A DNA stretch of 33,290 nt from CAZRHR01 sp964599915 (GCA_964599915.1 CAZRHR010000023.1:1-33290); one strand, 5' to 3'; shown: positions 1-8,203, counted from the first letter of the stretch. The notes: generated from the letters alone by a model not told the origin. Translations and numbers: made by a program.

Positions 1-669
1 GGTAAAGGCCACCATAGGTAACGGAATATAGAAATAGTTGAGAATGACACCCCCACCACCAATGGCTGCGGCGGCGAAATAGGTCCCAATGGATTCATAA
101 TATCTACGGGCCGACCTTCTGCCATAAATGAAGGCACGGGCTTCATTCTCCGGCAAGAAAAACTGGCGGGACAAGGAGTCCTGACGGTAAATGAGGGTTT
201 CTTTTTGGTTAAATACAGCAAAAAGCTTGTTCTCAGGGTGAGATTTGGTCTTTTTCACGGGAAAAAGCTCAAACGAAGAAGCGTTTGTCCTAACAAAACC
301 TGGTTTTACTTTCGCATCAGATGGGATAAGATAGGTTTCTGTAACATCTAAAACCTGCTGAGGCGTATATTCCATAGGAACCCCATTGGCACCCTGAAAA
401 CGAATCAATGTGGCGGTTCTCTCCAATAGTTTCCCTTGGATGATGTCGGTTTTGGCCACTAAACCCACACCACTCACTTCCACAAAAGATTCGGCAGAAA
501 ATAACTTAGGCTTTTCTTTTAGCCAGCGGTAGGTTACTTGGCCATCTTTTCGTGAAAACTGGTCGGCGAGGCGTTCTTTTCCATTAATAAAAAGCAGGGT
601 GTCCTGCGAAAACACATCACTTAATTGACTCAAAAAAGTGATAATTAGAAGTTTTGTAAAAAGACGCAT
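1..669 (-). CDS. Secreted or membrane hypothetical protein, 3' end cut by window edge
   Basis: An open frame of 223 codons begins with ATG at 669 and runs without a stop to base 1, so the C-terminus lies outside the window. The first 20 residues (MRLFTKLLIITFLSQLSDVF, then SQ) form a signal peptide with a likely cut near residue 21. The mature part starts with a beta-rich stretch (DTLLFINGKERLADQ) and includes a Tyr/Arg-rich patch (FIYGRRSARRYYES) just before a Gly/Ala-rich hydrophobic segment (AAAAIGGGGVILNYF), probably a membrane helix. Similar layouts occur in unnamed Bacteroidota proteins, but I do not recognise a named family. It is divergent from gcvP, with about 90 bases between the two starts. 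A 7-of-8 match to TAnnTTTG (TATATTTA) lies just upstream. The coding call is firm; the function is unknown. Confidence 0.75.
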   Translation of the reverse strand, partial: MRLFTKLLIITFLSQLSDVFSQDTLLFINGKERLADQFSRKDGQVTYRWLKEKPKLFSAESFVEVSGVGLVAKTDIIQGKLLERTATLIRFQGANGVPMEYTPQQVLDVTETYLIPSDAKVKPGFVRTNASSFELFPVKKTKSHPENKLFAVFNQKETLIYRQDSLSRQFFLPENEARAFIYGRRSARRYYESIGTYFAAAAIGGGGVILNYFYIPLPMVAFT

Positions 670-699
670 GAAAAAAAAATCAGACTTAAATATACCTTC

Positions 700-727
700 T
701 TGGCTCCAACAAATATGTTTATTTTTG
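700..727 (+). promoter_or_regulatory. Bacteroidota-type promoter of gcvP
   Basis: TTG at 700-702 is followed after 17 bases by TATTTTTG at 720-727, a full match to the phylum -7 consensus TAnnTTTG with legal spacing. Transcription would start near 732, giving a leader of about 30 bases before the gcvP ATG at 762. Confidence 0.6.
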
Positions 728-761
728 CGTTGATTAGAAAATATTTGCCATTTCGCATTCC

Positions 762-3632
762 ATGCACCACCAAAACTTTGCTGGCCGGCACATTGGCCCC
801 GATCCGGCGGAAACCTCTAACATGCTGTCGCAGTTAGATGTCCGGACCCTCGACCAACTTATTGCAGAAGTGGTACCGCAGCGCATTCTTAGGGAATGGG
901 ACGCTACACTTCCTGCCATGTCGGAACCCGAATATCTTGCGCATATCCGGCAATTGGCACAAAAGAACACGGTTGCCCATAACTTCATCGGTCAAGGTTA
1001 TTACGGAACCCATACGCCTTCTCCGATTCTTCGAAATATTTTCGAAAATCCGGGGTGGTACACGGCTTATACGCCTTACCAAGCAGAAATTGCCCAAGGC
1101 CGTATGGAAGCCATTTTGAATTTCCAAACCATGGTGATGGAACTCACCGGTATGGAATTGGCCAATGCCTCTTTGCTCGATGAGGGAACCGCAGCTGCCG
1201 AAGCCATGGCCATGACCTTCGGTCTTCGTTCCAAAGAGGCCGTTCAGCGGGGTGCCAACAAATTCTTTGTTAGTCGCCATGTGTTCGACCAAACCTTGGA
1301 TGTATTACAGACTCGCTCTGAACCCCTCGGCATTGTATTGGAAGTGGGAGATGTTTACGCGTTTGAGCCCAACGACCAGTATTTTGGCGCATTGCTGCAA
1401 TATCCCGATGCTACGGGTGGTGTGCATGCTTACGCAGACTGGGTAGCCGCTTGTCACGACAAAGACATCAAAGTGGTGGTGGCCACAGATTTACTTTCCC
1501 TCACCTTGCTCACCCCGCCGGGCGAATGGGGCGCAGATGTGGTCGTGGGAAATTCCCAGCGTCTTGGGGTACCCATGGGTTATGGCGGTCCCCATGCTGC
1601 GTTTTTTGCCACGAACAAAACCTATCAACGGTCCATTCCGGGACGCATCATTGGCGCCACTATTGATGCTCAGGGCAAACCCGCACTTCGCATGGCACTT
1701 CAAACCCGCGAACAACATATTCGTAGGGACAAAGCCACTTCTAATATTTGTACCGCTCAAGCTTTATTGGCGATTATGGCCGGAATGTACGCCGTATATC
1801 ACGGACCAGAAGGATTACAACACATCGCTTCCAACGTTCATAAAAAAGCTGTAGTCCTAGCGGACGCACTGAACCAACTTGGTTTTCAAGTCACAGAACA
1901 AGGTTTTTTCGATACGCTAGAAGTACAATTACCCGCCGCCTTGGAAGTGTCACGGGTAAAAGCTGCCTTCGAATCTGCGCATATCAATGTGTTTTACGCG
2001 AAAGATGGACATCTACGTATGAGTGTAGATGAAACCACCTCTGCAGAACAACTTAGCGCCCTTACCCAAACTTTGGCAGGATTAGTGAACCGTCCGGGTT
2101 TGGTATTGAAAGATGCGCTAATTGCCGAAGCCATGCCCGCATTACCAGCAGGCCTTCGACGCACCAGCCCATACCTCACGCATCCCGTATTCCATTTGCA
2201 TCGTTCCGAAACGGCGCTCATGCGTTACATCAAAAAGCTGGAAAGCAAGGACATTGCCCTGAACTTTTCCATGATTGCCTTGGGTTCATGCACCATGAAA
2301 CTTAATGCAGCCTCCGAGCTCATGCCTTTGAGCTGGCCGGAATTCAATGCCCTTCATCCTTTTGCACCTGTGCATCAGGCCGAAGGTTACCAGCAAATGC
2401 TGCGTGAACTCTCCGATTATTTGGCGTATTCGACCGGATTTGATGCCGTTTCCCTTCAACCCAACTCCGGTGCACAGGGCGAATATGCAGGACTCATGGT
2501 CATTCGGGCGTATCACCATGCCCGTGGCGATGCCCACAGAGATGTTGTATTGATTCCTCAAAGTGCACATGGAACCAATCCGGCCTCTGCAGTGATGGCC
2601 GGAATGAAAGTAGTCGTGATTAAATGCGACGCCGAAGGGAACATCGATGTGTCAGACTTGCGCGCACAAGCGGAAGCCCATGCCGATAAACTTTCCGCTT
2701 TAATGGTGACCTATCCAAGTACCCATGGCGTATTTGAGGAGCAAATACAAGAAATCACCGCCATTATTCACAGCTTTGGCGGGCAGGTGTACATGGATGG
2801 AGCCAACATGAATGCACAAGTGGGACTAACCTCTCCTGCGCATATTGGTGCCGATGTTTGTCACTTGAATTTGCATAAAACGTTTGCGATTCCACACGGC
2901 GGTGGCGGTCCCGGCATGGGTCCCATTGGGGTGAAAGCCCATTTGGCCCCTTTCCTTCCGGGCCATCCTGTGGTAGCTACCGGAGGCAACCAAGCCATTC
3001 CAGCCATTAGTGCTGCTCCTTGGGGAAGCCCGCTGATTTTATTGATTTCCTATGCCTACATCAAAATGTTGGGTTATGAAGGCTTAAAATCCTCCACAGA
3101 ATTTGCCATCTTGAATGCCAACTACATGAAAAACAGGCTTCAGGAGCATTACCCCGTGTTGTATTCAGGAAACCACGGACGTGTTGCGCACGAATTTATC
3201 CTCGATTGCCGGGAATTTAAAAAAGTAGGTATTGAAGTGGTGGATATTGCCAAGCGCCTGATGGACTATGGCTTCCACGCACCTACCGTTTCTTTCCCTG
3301 TCGCCGGAACACTCATGATTGAACCCACCGAAAGTGAAAACAAGGCAGAATTGGATCGCTTCTGTGATGCTTTGATTGCCATTCGGGAGGAAATCAGAGA
3401 AATAGAAATGGGCGTGTATGATGTAAAAGACAATGTACTTAAGCATGCGCCACACACGGCAGAAGTGCTTTTACAGGATGCTTGGACACGGCCGTATTCC
3501 AGACAAAAAGCAGCGTATCCGCTGTCCTATCTGGTTACCAACAAGTTTTTCCCTTCAGTTTCACGGGTAGATGATGCTTATGGCGACAGGAACCTGGTGT
3601 GTTCTTGTTTGCCCATGGAGGCCTACGCATAA
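762..3632 (+). CDS. gcvP: Glycine dehydrogenase (decarboxylating), glycine cleavage system P protein
   Basis: The P protein decarboxylates glycine with pyridoxal phosphate and passes the aminomethyl group to the lipoyl arm of GcvH; it is cytoplasmic. The 956-residue length fits the fused single-chain form found in most bacteria. The N-terminus carries the family opening FAGRHIGPDP (residues 5-14), and the PLP lysine lies in NLHKTF at Lys706, followed by the Gly-rich loop PHGGGGPGMGPIG. The ATG at 762 leaves only four residues before the conserved opening, so no upstream start is needed. No other gcv gene is in the window, so gcvH and gcvT lie elsewhere. A promoter (700-727) and a hairpin terminator (3653-3695) bracket it, so it is probably transcribed alone. 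Confidence 0.97.
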   Translation: MHHQNFAGRHIGPDPAETSNMLSQLDVRTLDQLIAEVVPQRILREWDATLPAMSEPEYLAHIRQLAQKNTVAHNFIGQGYYGTHTPSPILRNIFENPGWYTAYTPYQAEIAQGRMEAILNFQTMVMELTGMELANASLLDEGTAAAEAMAMTFGLRSKEAVQRGANKFFVSRHVFDQTLDVLQTRSEPLGIVLEVGDVYAFEPNDQYFGALLQYPDATGGVHAYADWVAACHDKDIKVVVATDLLSLTLLTPPGEWGADVVVGNSQRLGVPMGYGGPHAAFFATNKTYQRSIPGRIIGATIDAQGKPALRMALQTREQHIRRDKATSNICTAQALLAIMAGMYAVYHGPEGLQHIASNVHKKAVVLADALNQLGFQVTEQGFFDTLEVQLPAALEVSRVKAAFESAHINVFYAKDGHLRMSVDETTSAEQLSALTQTLAGLVNRPGLVLKDALIAEAMPALPAGLRRTSPYLTHPVFHLHRSETALMRYIKKLESKDIALNFSMIALGSCTMKLNAASELMPLSWPEFNALHPFAPVHQAEGYQQMLRELSDYLAYSTGFDAVSLQPNSGAQGEYAGLMVIRAYHHARGDAHRDVVLIPQSAHGTNPASAVMAGMKVVVIKCDAEGNIDVSDLRAQAEAHADKLSALMVTYPSTHGVFEEQIQEITAIIHSFGGQVYMDGANMNAQVGLTSPAHIGADVCHLNLHKTFAIPHGGGGPGMGPIGVKAHLAPFLPGHPVVATGGNQAIPAISAAPWGSPLILLISYAYIKMLGYEGLKSSTEFAILNANYMKNRLQEHYPVLYSGNHGRVAHEFILDCREFKKVGIEVVDIAKRLMDYGFHAPTVSFPVAGTLMIEPTESENKAELDRFCDALIAIREEIREIEMGVYDVKDNVLKHAPHTAEVLLQDAWTRPYSRQKAAYPLSYLVTNKFFPSVSRVDDAYGDRNLVCSCLPMEAYA

Positions 3633-3652
3633 ACAAAGAAAGACAAGCTAGT

Positions 3653-3695
3653 AACATGCGGATGATGTGGACAACCTCCATGTCATCCGCATGTT
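3653..3695 (+). terminator. Hairpin terminator after gcvP
   Basis: An 18-base-pair stem with two G-U pairs is formed by 3653-3670 (AACATGCGGATGATGTGG) and 3678-3695, with a 7-base loop. It starts 20 bases after the gcvP stop. The following bases are only moderately T-rich (CATTTATGG), so efficiency is uncertain. Confidence 0.7.
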
Positions 3696-3875
3696 CATTT
3701 ATGGACGCGGTATTCACTCACCCGGTTTTGCCATACGTTTTCAATTATTCAAGAAGAAAGCAAAAGCCTGCCTTGAACCAAGGCGAATGAAATAAAATGA
3801 TTTTACGTGTAAAGCGGTGGGCATGTCGATCCATAAGGGTTCGGTAGTTCTAAAAATAATCGCGTGTCCTAAAAA

Positions 3876-4059
3876 CGAAAATTGGGGCTACGCCCACCCC
3901 TCCCCGTGGACAATATACCGAAACCCTACGACCTGTTCCGGATTTTAAACGGATATAACTGATTAAATGGACTTGGGCTAAAATGGGGTCTCGGCTCAAA
4001 GAACTTCAGCAAGGAGTCATAAAGTTTTCCGAAATGGGGTCATTGAGCGAGCCGAAATG
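3876..4059. repeat. Degenerate repeat unit A (insertion-sequence-end-like)
   Basis: This 184-base stretch aligns without gaps to 4204-4387 (offset 328). The first 140 bases or so are nearly identical; the rest drifts. Its right side holds stacked copies of the pattern GGGTCA-n-CCGAAATG (4014-4036 and 4038-4059). Stacked short repeats of this kind are typical of the ends of IS21-family elements, but no transposase gene is present, so I read the unit as a leftover end or a mobilised non-coding repeat. The family assignment is inference. Confidence 0.6.
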
Positions 4060-4105
4060 CAACCTTCAAAACCACCACCAACGATGTGTCACGTCTCCCA
4101 CTGTG

Positions 4106-4165
4106 GACATGGAGGCCTTCGAAATCACCGGACCAAAGTTTTAAAACGAATCTTTCCACCAAGCT
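4106..4165. repeat. Second shared block, copy 1
   Basis: The stretch beginning GACATGGAGGCCTTCGAAAT matches 4481-4540 (offset 375 rather than 328) with scattered substitutions. The two blocks follow repeat units A and B in the same order, so the whole array is a tandem duplication of a longer degenerate element. No intact reading frame spans it. Confidence 0.5.
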
Positions 4166-4203
4166 TGAAGAATTCAAGGCACCCCACTTGAAAAAATTGG
4201 AAT

Positions 4204-4387
4204 CGAAAATTGGGGCTACGCCCACCCCTCCCCGTGGACAATATATCGAAACCCTACGACCTGTTCCGGATTTTAAACGGATATAACTGATTAAATGGAC
4301 TTGGGGTAAAATGGGGTCTTGGCTCCGAGAACGTCAGCGTGTGGTCATTGAGCGTACCGAAATGTGGTCATTGAGCATGCCGACAAT
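4204..4387. repeat. Degenerate repeat unit B
   Basis: Second copy of the unit at 3876-4059. Its stacked end motifs are at 4343-4364 (GGTCATTGAGCGTACCGAAA and two more bases) and 4366-4387 (diverged). The region 4388-4742 that follows contains the second shared block (4481-4540) and otherwise nothing I can recognise. Confidence 0.6.
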
Positions 4388-4480
4388 CTGGCTGCGACGA
4401 ATTCAGCCTTGAGGCATAAAGGGCATCTGCCTCCCAGCTTTGGGTACATCAACACGCTTTGGGTCGCATATAAGACGCCA

Positions 4481-4540
4481 GACATGAATGCCCTCGAAAT
4501 CGCCGAACCAACATTTTGAATCGATGTTTCCCACCCATGT
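4481..4540. repeat. Second shared block, copy 2
   Basis: Partner of 4106-4165. Reading frames across it in both directions are short and not conserved between the two copies, which argues that the block is non-coding or long decayed. Confidence 0.5.
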
Positions 4541-4742
4541 TCCAGGGTCTCCGCCAACAACGAGATGTTGAATGCTCCATATTAAACTTCTACTACCGGA
4601 GTCGCTGCCGAATTCCATAGCATGGGACGAAATGGCTCGGTCACCTAAAGCACCAAGAAAACCCAGAACCAACGTATCTTTGCCAAAGTGAGCATTGTCG
4701 CCTTTAAAGTATAACAACTCACCTTAAATTGTACCTAGAAAC

Positions 4743-4940
4743 ATGGAAAAGCAACGGAAAACTACCTTGAAATGCGGCGGATGTGTGGCCAAAATACAAA
4801 CCGAACTGGACGCCCTTTTGGGTGAAAATCAATGGCAGGTGAACTTAGAAAGTCCGGAAAAATGGATTCAATTTCCAGAGGAAAAAGAAAAGGAAACTGA
4901 AGCTATTCTCCAAAAAAATGGATTTGCCTTTAAGGATTGA
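4743..4940 (+). CDS. Small heavy-metal-associated (HMA-like) protein
   Basis: This 65-residue protein has the size and layout of a single HMA domain. Residues 7-17 (TTLKCGGCVAK) carry a Cys-x-x-Cys pair (Cys11 and Cys14) where copper chaperones of the CopZ type have theirs, then a helix (IQTELDALLG) and two strand-like stretches. The usual GMTC context is replaced by LKCGGC. Known HMA domains bind Cu(I) or a similar soft metal through the two cysteines; metal and partner cannot be told here. It follows the repeat array and converges on the acyltransferase gene (21 bases between stops). No copper ATPase or regulator is nearby, so a stand-alone role is likely. A function other than metal binding is possible. 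Confidence 0.7.
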   Translation: MEKQRKTTLKCGGCVAKIQTELDALLGENQWQVNLESPEKWIQFPEEKEKETEAILQKNGFAFKD

Positions 4941-4961
4941 AATGTCTTAAAATCAGTGACT

Positions 4962-5735
4962 TTACTGCGCAGTCTCTTCCGCTGGAGGATAAGGAAAAAT
5001 ATGCTTTTCTCTGGCTCGAATCATGGCTTCCATGTCGTTATACACTTTTGCTTTTAGCGCAGGAACATCTTTATCCGTGAGTCCTTTGGTGGAAATGGAA
5101 GGCAAATAGACCGCACGAATGGTACCCGGCCGCAAGGAAATCCCTTTCATGGGCATCAAAAAGCGTGCATGTAAAATCACCATGGGTTGAATGGGACAAC
5201 CTGCCGCAATAGCCAATCGGAAAGCACCATCGTAAAATGGACCTAATGGATAGGGGCTTCGATTTCGTGTCCCTTCCGGAAAAAGGAAAAGAGAAAACCC
5301 TTGTTTTACCGCAGCCAACATAGCCGCCATGCTCCGTTCGCGGCTTTCTTTGCTGGAGCGATCTACGAACACAGAGGCTGTAGAAAACAAAAAACCTAAA
5401 AATGGAATCTTTTTCAACGATGATTTGGCCAAAGCTTTCACCATTAAAGGTGCGGAGCCTGCGCCATTAAGTAAGTCTAAATGAGACGAATGATTCGACA
5501 CAATAATGGCTGGCGCTTCCGTAAAATGCTCACGACCTTCTACCCTGTATTTAATCCCGGAAATAAAAAACCAAATTCTGGCCCACCAACGATAGTAGGT
5601 AAAAGTAACCCGATGCGCTTTTGCCCCGAATAGCGCATAAATGGGCGCTGCATATAAAAATCCAAGGATGACAAAAAACACGAACGTAAACCCGCACCAG
5701 GCCTGATAGGGCCACCAAAGTAACTTTTTCAGCAT
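4962..5735 (-). CDS. 1-acyl-sn-glycerol-3-phosphate acyltransferase (PlsC family)
   Basis: The 257-residue protein should transfer an acyl chain to lysophosphatidic acid, the second acylation step of phospholipid synthesis, at the inner membrane. It shows the acyltransferase motifs in order: NHSSHLD (81-87, the His-x4-Asp active site), FVDR (123-126) and FPEGTR (152-157). A hydrophobic segment at about residues 17-36 anchors the N-terminus. The frame is open 62 codons further upstream, but that part overlaps the divergent sulfatase and its promoter and has no family features, so I place the start at ATG 5735. A promoter with both boxes ends only three bases before this ATG, which supports the choice. 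A related acyltransferase acting on ornithine or other lipids cannot be excluded. Confidence 0.9.
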   Translation of the reverse strand: MLKKLLWWPYQAWCGFTFVFFVILGFLYAAPIYALFGAKAHRVTFTYYRWWARIWFFISGIKYRVEGREHFTEAPAIIVSNHSSHLDLLNGAGSAPLMVKALAKSSLKKIPFLGFLFSTASVFVDRSSKESRERSMAAMLAAVKQGFSLFLFPEGTRNRSPYPLGPFYDGAFRLAIAAGCPIQPMVILHARFLMPMKGISLRPGTIRAVYLPSISTKGLTDKDVPALKAKVYNDMEAMIRAREKHIFPYPPAEETAQ

Positions 5736-5738
5736 AGA

Positions 5739-5766
5739 CAAAGATACATCCTTTCCTATATTCCAA
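5739..5766 (-). promoter_or_regulatory. Promoter of the PlsC-family gene, nearly on the start codon
   Basis: On the minus strand TTG (5766-5764) is followed by 17 bases and TATCTTTG (5746-5739), a full consensus match. Only three bases separate the -7 box from the ATG at 5735, so the transcript would begin at or next to the start codon. Confidence 0.6.
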
Positions 5767-5802
5767 GACAAGCGAGCTATTCGGGTAAACCCACACATAT
5801 TG

Positions 5803-5810
5803 TACCTTTG
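5803..5810 (+). promoter_or_regulatory. -7 promoter box of the sulfatase gene
   Basis: TACCTTTG matches TAnnTTTG fully and ends four bases before the ATG at 5815. The -33 box is poor (TTC at 5780-5782, 20 bases upstream). The predicted transcript has almost no leader. Confidence 0.5.
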
Positions 5811-5814
5811 AACC

Positions 5815-7434
5815 ATGAATACGAGGCGCTCCAAAAAAACTATCCTTTGGTTTTCTCTGGCTATTTTACTGGTTCTTTTTTCTTGGCTGCTCTGGCCACT
5901 CACGTCCAAACAGTGGACCATTCAGTGGGATCCCGCTATGACTGCCGGAAAGTCAGCCTATTTAGACACCTTAAAGCAGAAGCCAAGTCGTGGTCCAAAC
6001 GTCATTTTGATTCTTGCCGATGATTTATCTCGCAATGAACTATCCTGTTATGGTGGCACCGATGTGGCCACACCACATATTGACCAATTGGCCGCCGAAG
6101 GGGTTTGTTTTCAACAAGCGTATGTAACAGCACCAATTTGTGCGCCATCTCGGGCCTCTTTATTAACCGGTCGCGTGAACAACCGTTTTGGATTTGAACA
6201 CCAGCCCCAAGCACGTTACCCCAGAAACCGGCTGGAGTATTTCGCTTTTCGATACCTCATTAACACTGACCAATGGCAAGTGGCGCCCCAATTTGCTTTT
6301 CCCGATGCGGCCAACATCGCCCAACAGGGAATTCCTCCCGGAGAAATCCTTTTGCCCGAAATTTTCCAAGCGGCAGGCTATCGTACGGGAATGTTTGGAA
6401 AATGGCACCTTGGCGCCGAACAGCCTTTTACCCCGAATGCCAGAGGATTTGATACATTTTATGGTTTTTATGAAGCTTTTTCCCTGTTTGCCGACAGTAC
6501 ACATCCGGATGTGGTGAACGCCAGGGTGGATGAATTCAGCGATAAACATATTTGGAGTAAAGGTCGAGAGGGAACATGTGCCATTCGCGACAATGGAAAA
6601 GAAGTACAAGACACCGGATATTTCACCTTTACCATTGCCGAAAAGGCCTGTACTTTTATCCGTGAAAACAAAGAACAGCCCTTTTTCCTTTACTTGCCCT
6701 TTAATGCGCCACACACGCCTTTCCAAGCGCCGAAAAGGTATTATGACCAATTTTCACACGTGGAAAACCACACGCGCAGGGTATATTTAGCCATGATTGC
6801 CGCCTTAGATGATGCCGTGGGTCAGGTCATGGCTTGTTTGTCCGCGGAAGGCTTACAAGAAAACACCCTCGTTTGGTTTTCCAGCGACAATGGTGGAGCC
6901 ACATACACCACCGCATCTTGGAATGACCCTTTGAAAGGAGGAAAATTGAGCAATTGGGAAGGCGGATTGCAAGTGCCATTTATCTGGAGTTGGAAAGGCC
7001 ACATTCCCGAAGGAGCTTCTTTCGATTTACCGGTAAGTCTCATGGATGTATTTGTCACGAGCTTGGCTTCCGCCGGCATTGCACCACCTAAGGATCGCAT
7101 TATAGATGGCGTAGATTTGCGGCCTTGGTTGTCTGAAAATCAGCCAAAACAGTCGCCACATCCGGTATTGTGTTGGAAAAGCGCACAAAATAAAGCCATT
7201 CGACAGGGCGACTTCAAACTCATCATCGATGAAGCCACTGAGACCCTTCAGTTGTATAACCTTCGCTTGGATCCAGAGGAGAAAGTGAATTTAGTGGAAA
7301 ATGAACCTGAACTGGTCCAAACGTTATGGAATGCCTATAAAGAATGGGAAAAAGAGATGCGACCACCCCTTTGGCCGGGAATCATGGATCATATCTTCAT
7401 CATTGATGGAAAATCCTATTTGTTTAGGGTGTAA
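5815..7434 (+). CDS. Sulfatase (type I, formylglycine-dependent), exported
   Basis: The 539-residue protein belongs to the arylsulfatase/alkaline phosphatase superfamily and should hydrolyse sulfate esters. The N-terminus has a basic start and a hydrophobic segment (about 10-29, ILWFSLAILLVLFSWLLWPL), a signal peptide or membrane anchor. The metal-binding Asp pair is in LILADD (Asp69, Asp70). The sulfatase signature CAPSR gives Cys109 as the residue that becomes formylglycine, followed by ASLLTGR. Further family blocks are FGKWHLG, NAPHTPF and WFSSDNGG. Maturation needs a formylglycine-generating enzyme, which is not in this window. No SusC/SusD or glycoside hydrolase genes are adjacent, so it is not part of an obvious polysaccharide locus; the substrate is unknown. 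The CAPSR motif rules out the phosphatase branch. Confidence 0.93.
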   Translation: MNTRRSKKTILWFSLAILLVLFSWLLWPLTSKQWTIQWDPAMTAGKSAYLDTLKQKPSRGPNVILILADDLSRNELSCYGGTDVATPHIDQLAAEGVCFQQAYVTAPICAPSRASLLTGRVNNRFGFEHQPQARYPRNRLEYFAFRYLINTDQWQVAPQFAFPDAANIAQQGIPPGEILLPEIFQAAGYRTGMFGKWHLGAEQPFTPNARGFDTFYGFYEAFSLFADSTHPDVVNARVDEFSDKHIWSKGREGTCAIRDNGKEVQDTGYFTFTIAEKACTFIRENKEQPFFLYLPFNAPHTPFQAPKRYYDQFSHVENHTRRVYLAMIAALDDAVGQVMACLSAEGLQENTLVWFSSDNGGATYTTASWNDPLKGGKLSNWEGGLQVPFIWSWKGHIPEGASFDLPVSLMDVFVTSLASAGIAPPKDRIIDGVDLRPWLSENQPKQSPHPVLCWKSAQNKAIRQGDFKLIIDEATETLQLYNLRLDPEEKVNLVENEPELVQTLWNAYKEWEKEMRPPLWPGIMDHIFIIDGKSYLFRV

Positions 7435-7662
7435 GAGAGGTGAGTCATACGAAGCGCCATTCAACCTTTTCCTGCGGTTACTTCACCTTGCCTTCGGAAA
7501 TCCTTTTGCCATGTTTTTGCTTATCCCTTTTAGCCAGGAAAGTAAATGGAGGCCTGCACAATGGGAATACACAGGAAAATGCGGTTTTACCGCTAAGCGA
7601 TAAAATGTCTTAAAGAATTGGCCGAGGCGATGTCCTTAAAGCGAACGTGCATGAAATCTAAA

Positions 7663-7705
7663 CGAAATTCGGGGCTACGCCCACCCCTCCCCGTGGACAA
7701 TATAC
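7663..7705. repeat. Third copy of the 43-base repeat core
   Basis: Bases 7663-7705 match 3876-3918 at 41 of 43 positions and 4204-4246 nearly as well; the shared heart is GGGGCTACGCCCACCCCTCC. The similarity fades just after the core, although a GTTCC and a GATTAAA are still in comparable places. It lies in the same orientation as the other two copies. Confidence 0.75.
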
Positions 7706-7974
7706 ACAACTTGTTCCTAAAGATTCGGGCATTACTCGTGTATAAACGATTAAACCAAGCTTTGATAAACGCTGCTACGGATCATTTGGCCAACCCAAAG
7801 GAATGGGTAGTGGTCCGTGAGGAATAACAGGGCGACACACTCCTCTTACCAAACAAAGCGGTCGTTCCCCCTAGTGCCGCCAATGGTCTCATATCGAAGT
7901 CAATGATCCTCAATAGAAGTCAATGTTCCGCGAGCGCAGCCGAGGGGGACAACCCATAATTGTATAGCGCAGGT

Positions 7975-8124
7975 CTAGTCCCCGAGGTTCTCAGCCCGCG
8001 ATTCTGTAGGTTCGCCACTGCGAACATTGAGGTCCCAAATCGCATAGGCCAAGGAATAATTCAGAATAATCGCAGAAATGAAGGACAAGCAAATCAATGG
8101 GAAAAAATGAACCTTACCGCGCAT
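7975..8124 (-). CDS. Possible 49-residue membrane peptide (doubtful)
   Basis: From ATG 8124 an open frame encodes MRGKVHFFPLICLSFISAII and 29 more residues, ending at TAG 7975. Residues 8-26 form one hydrophobic helix after a basic start, and the tail is polar (RSGEPTESRAENLGD). It is read in the same direction as the lipoprotein gene but lies beyond that gene's terminator. No clear promoter precedes it. The frame may be chance or the 5' remnant of a decayed gene in a repeat-bearing interval. Confidence 0.25.
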   Translation of the reverse strand: MRGKVHFFPLICLSFISAIILNYSLAYAIWDLNVRSGEPTESRAENLGD

Positions 8125-8152
8125 TAGCTCAATCTTTTTTCTCTATTTTAAA

Positions 8153-8182
8153 AAAAAGCAGGCCATTCATGACCTGCTTTTT
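8153..8182 (-). terminator. Rho-independent terminator, probably bidirectional
   Basis: AAAAAGCAGG (8153-8162) pairs with CCTGCTTTTT (8173-8182) around a 10-base loop. It lies 21 bases beyond the stop of the lipoprotein gene, and the T-run works for transcription in either direction. Confidence 0.85.
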
Positions 8183-8203
8183 AAAATATTTGATGGATGT
8201 AGA

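Larger units (their letters stand above)
7435..8203. other. Mostly non-coding interval with one repeat copy and one doubtful small gene
   Basis: Between the sulfatase and the lipoprotein gene I see a third copy of a 43-base core repeat (7663-7705), a possible 49-codon reading frame (7975-8124, minus) and a terminator (8153-8182). The part at 7880-7960 has short near-repeats (AAGTCAATG occurs twice within about 27 bases) and a weak inverted pair of C/G runs around 7864 and 7943. An open frame across 7618-7827 begins with TTG, runs through the repeat and matches no family I know; I do not call it a gene. Confidence 0.6.

Noticed and set aside
3770..3784. Small hairpin (GCCTTG/CAAGGC) after gcvP
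   Set aside because: Six base pairs without a T-run; the hairpin at 3653-3695 is the better terminator.
4403..4717. 104-codon frame on the minus strand in the repeat array
   Set aside because: It spans a repeat block whose other copy has no equivalent frame; no family features; probably chance.
5736..5921. N-terminal extension of the PlsC-type gene by 62 codons
   Set aside because: It covers the promoters of both divergent genes and the start of the sulfatase; family motifs are fully placed with the start at 5735.
6163..6750. 195-codon antisense frame in the sulfatase gene
   Set aside because: Shadow of a well-supported gene; no signal peptide or domain.
7618..7827. 69-codon frame with TTG start on the plus strand
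   Set aside because: It reads through the 43-base repeat, which has no corresponding frame in the other copies, and shows no recognisable domain.
7864..7950. Imperfect inverted C/G-run pair as a mobile-element end
   Set aside because: Pairing is poor and no target duplication or transposase is seen.
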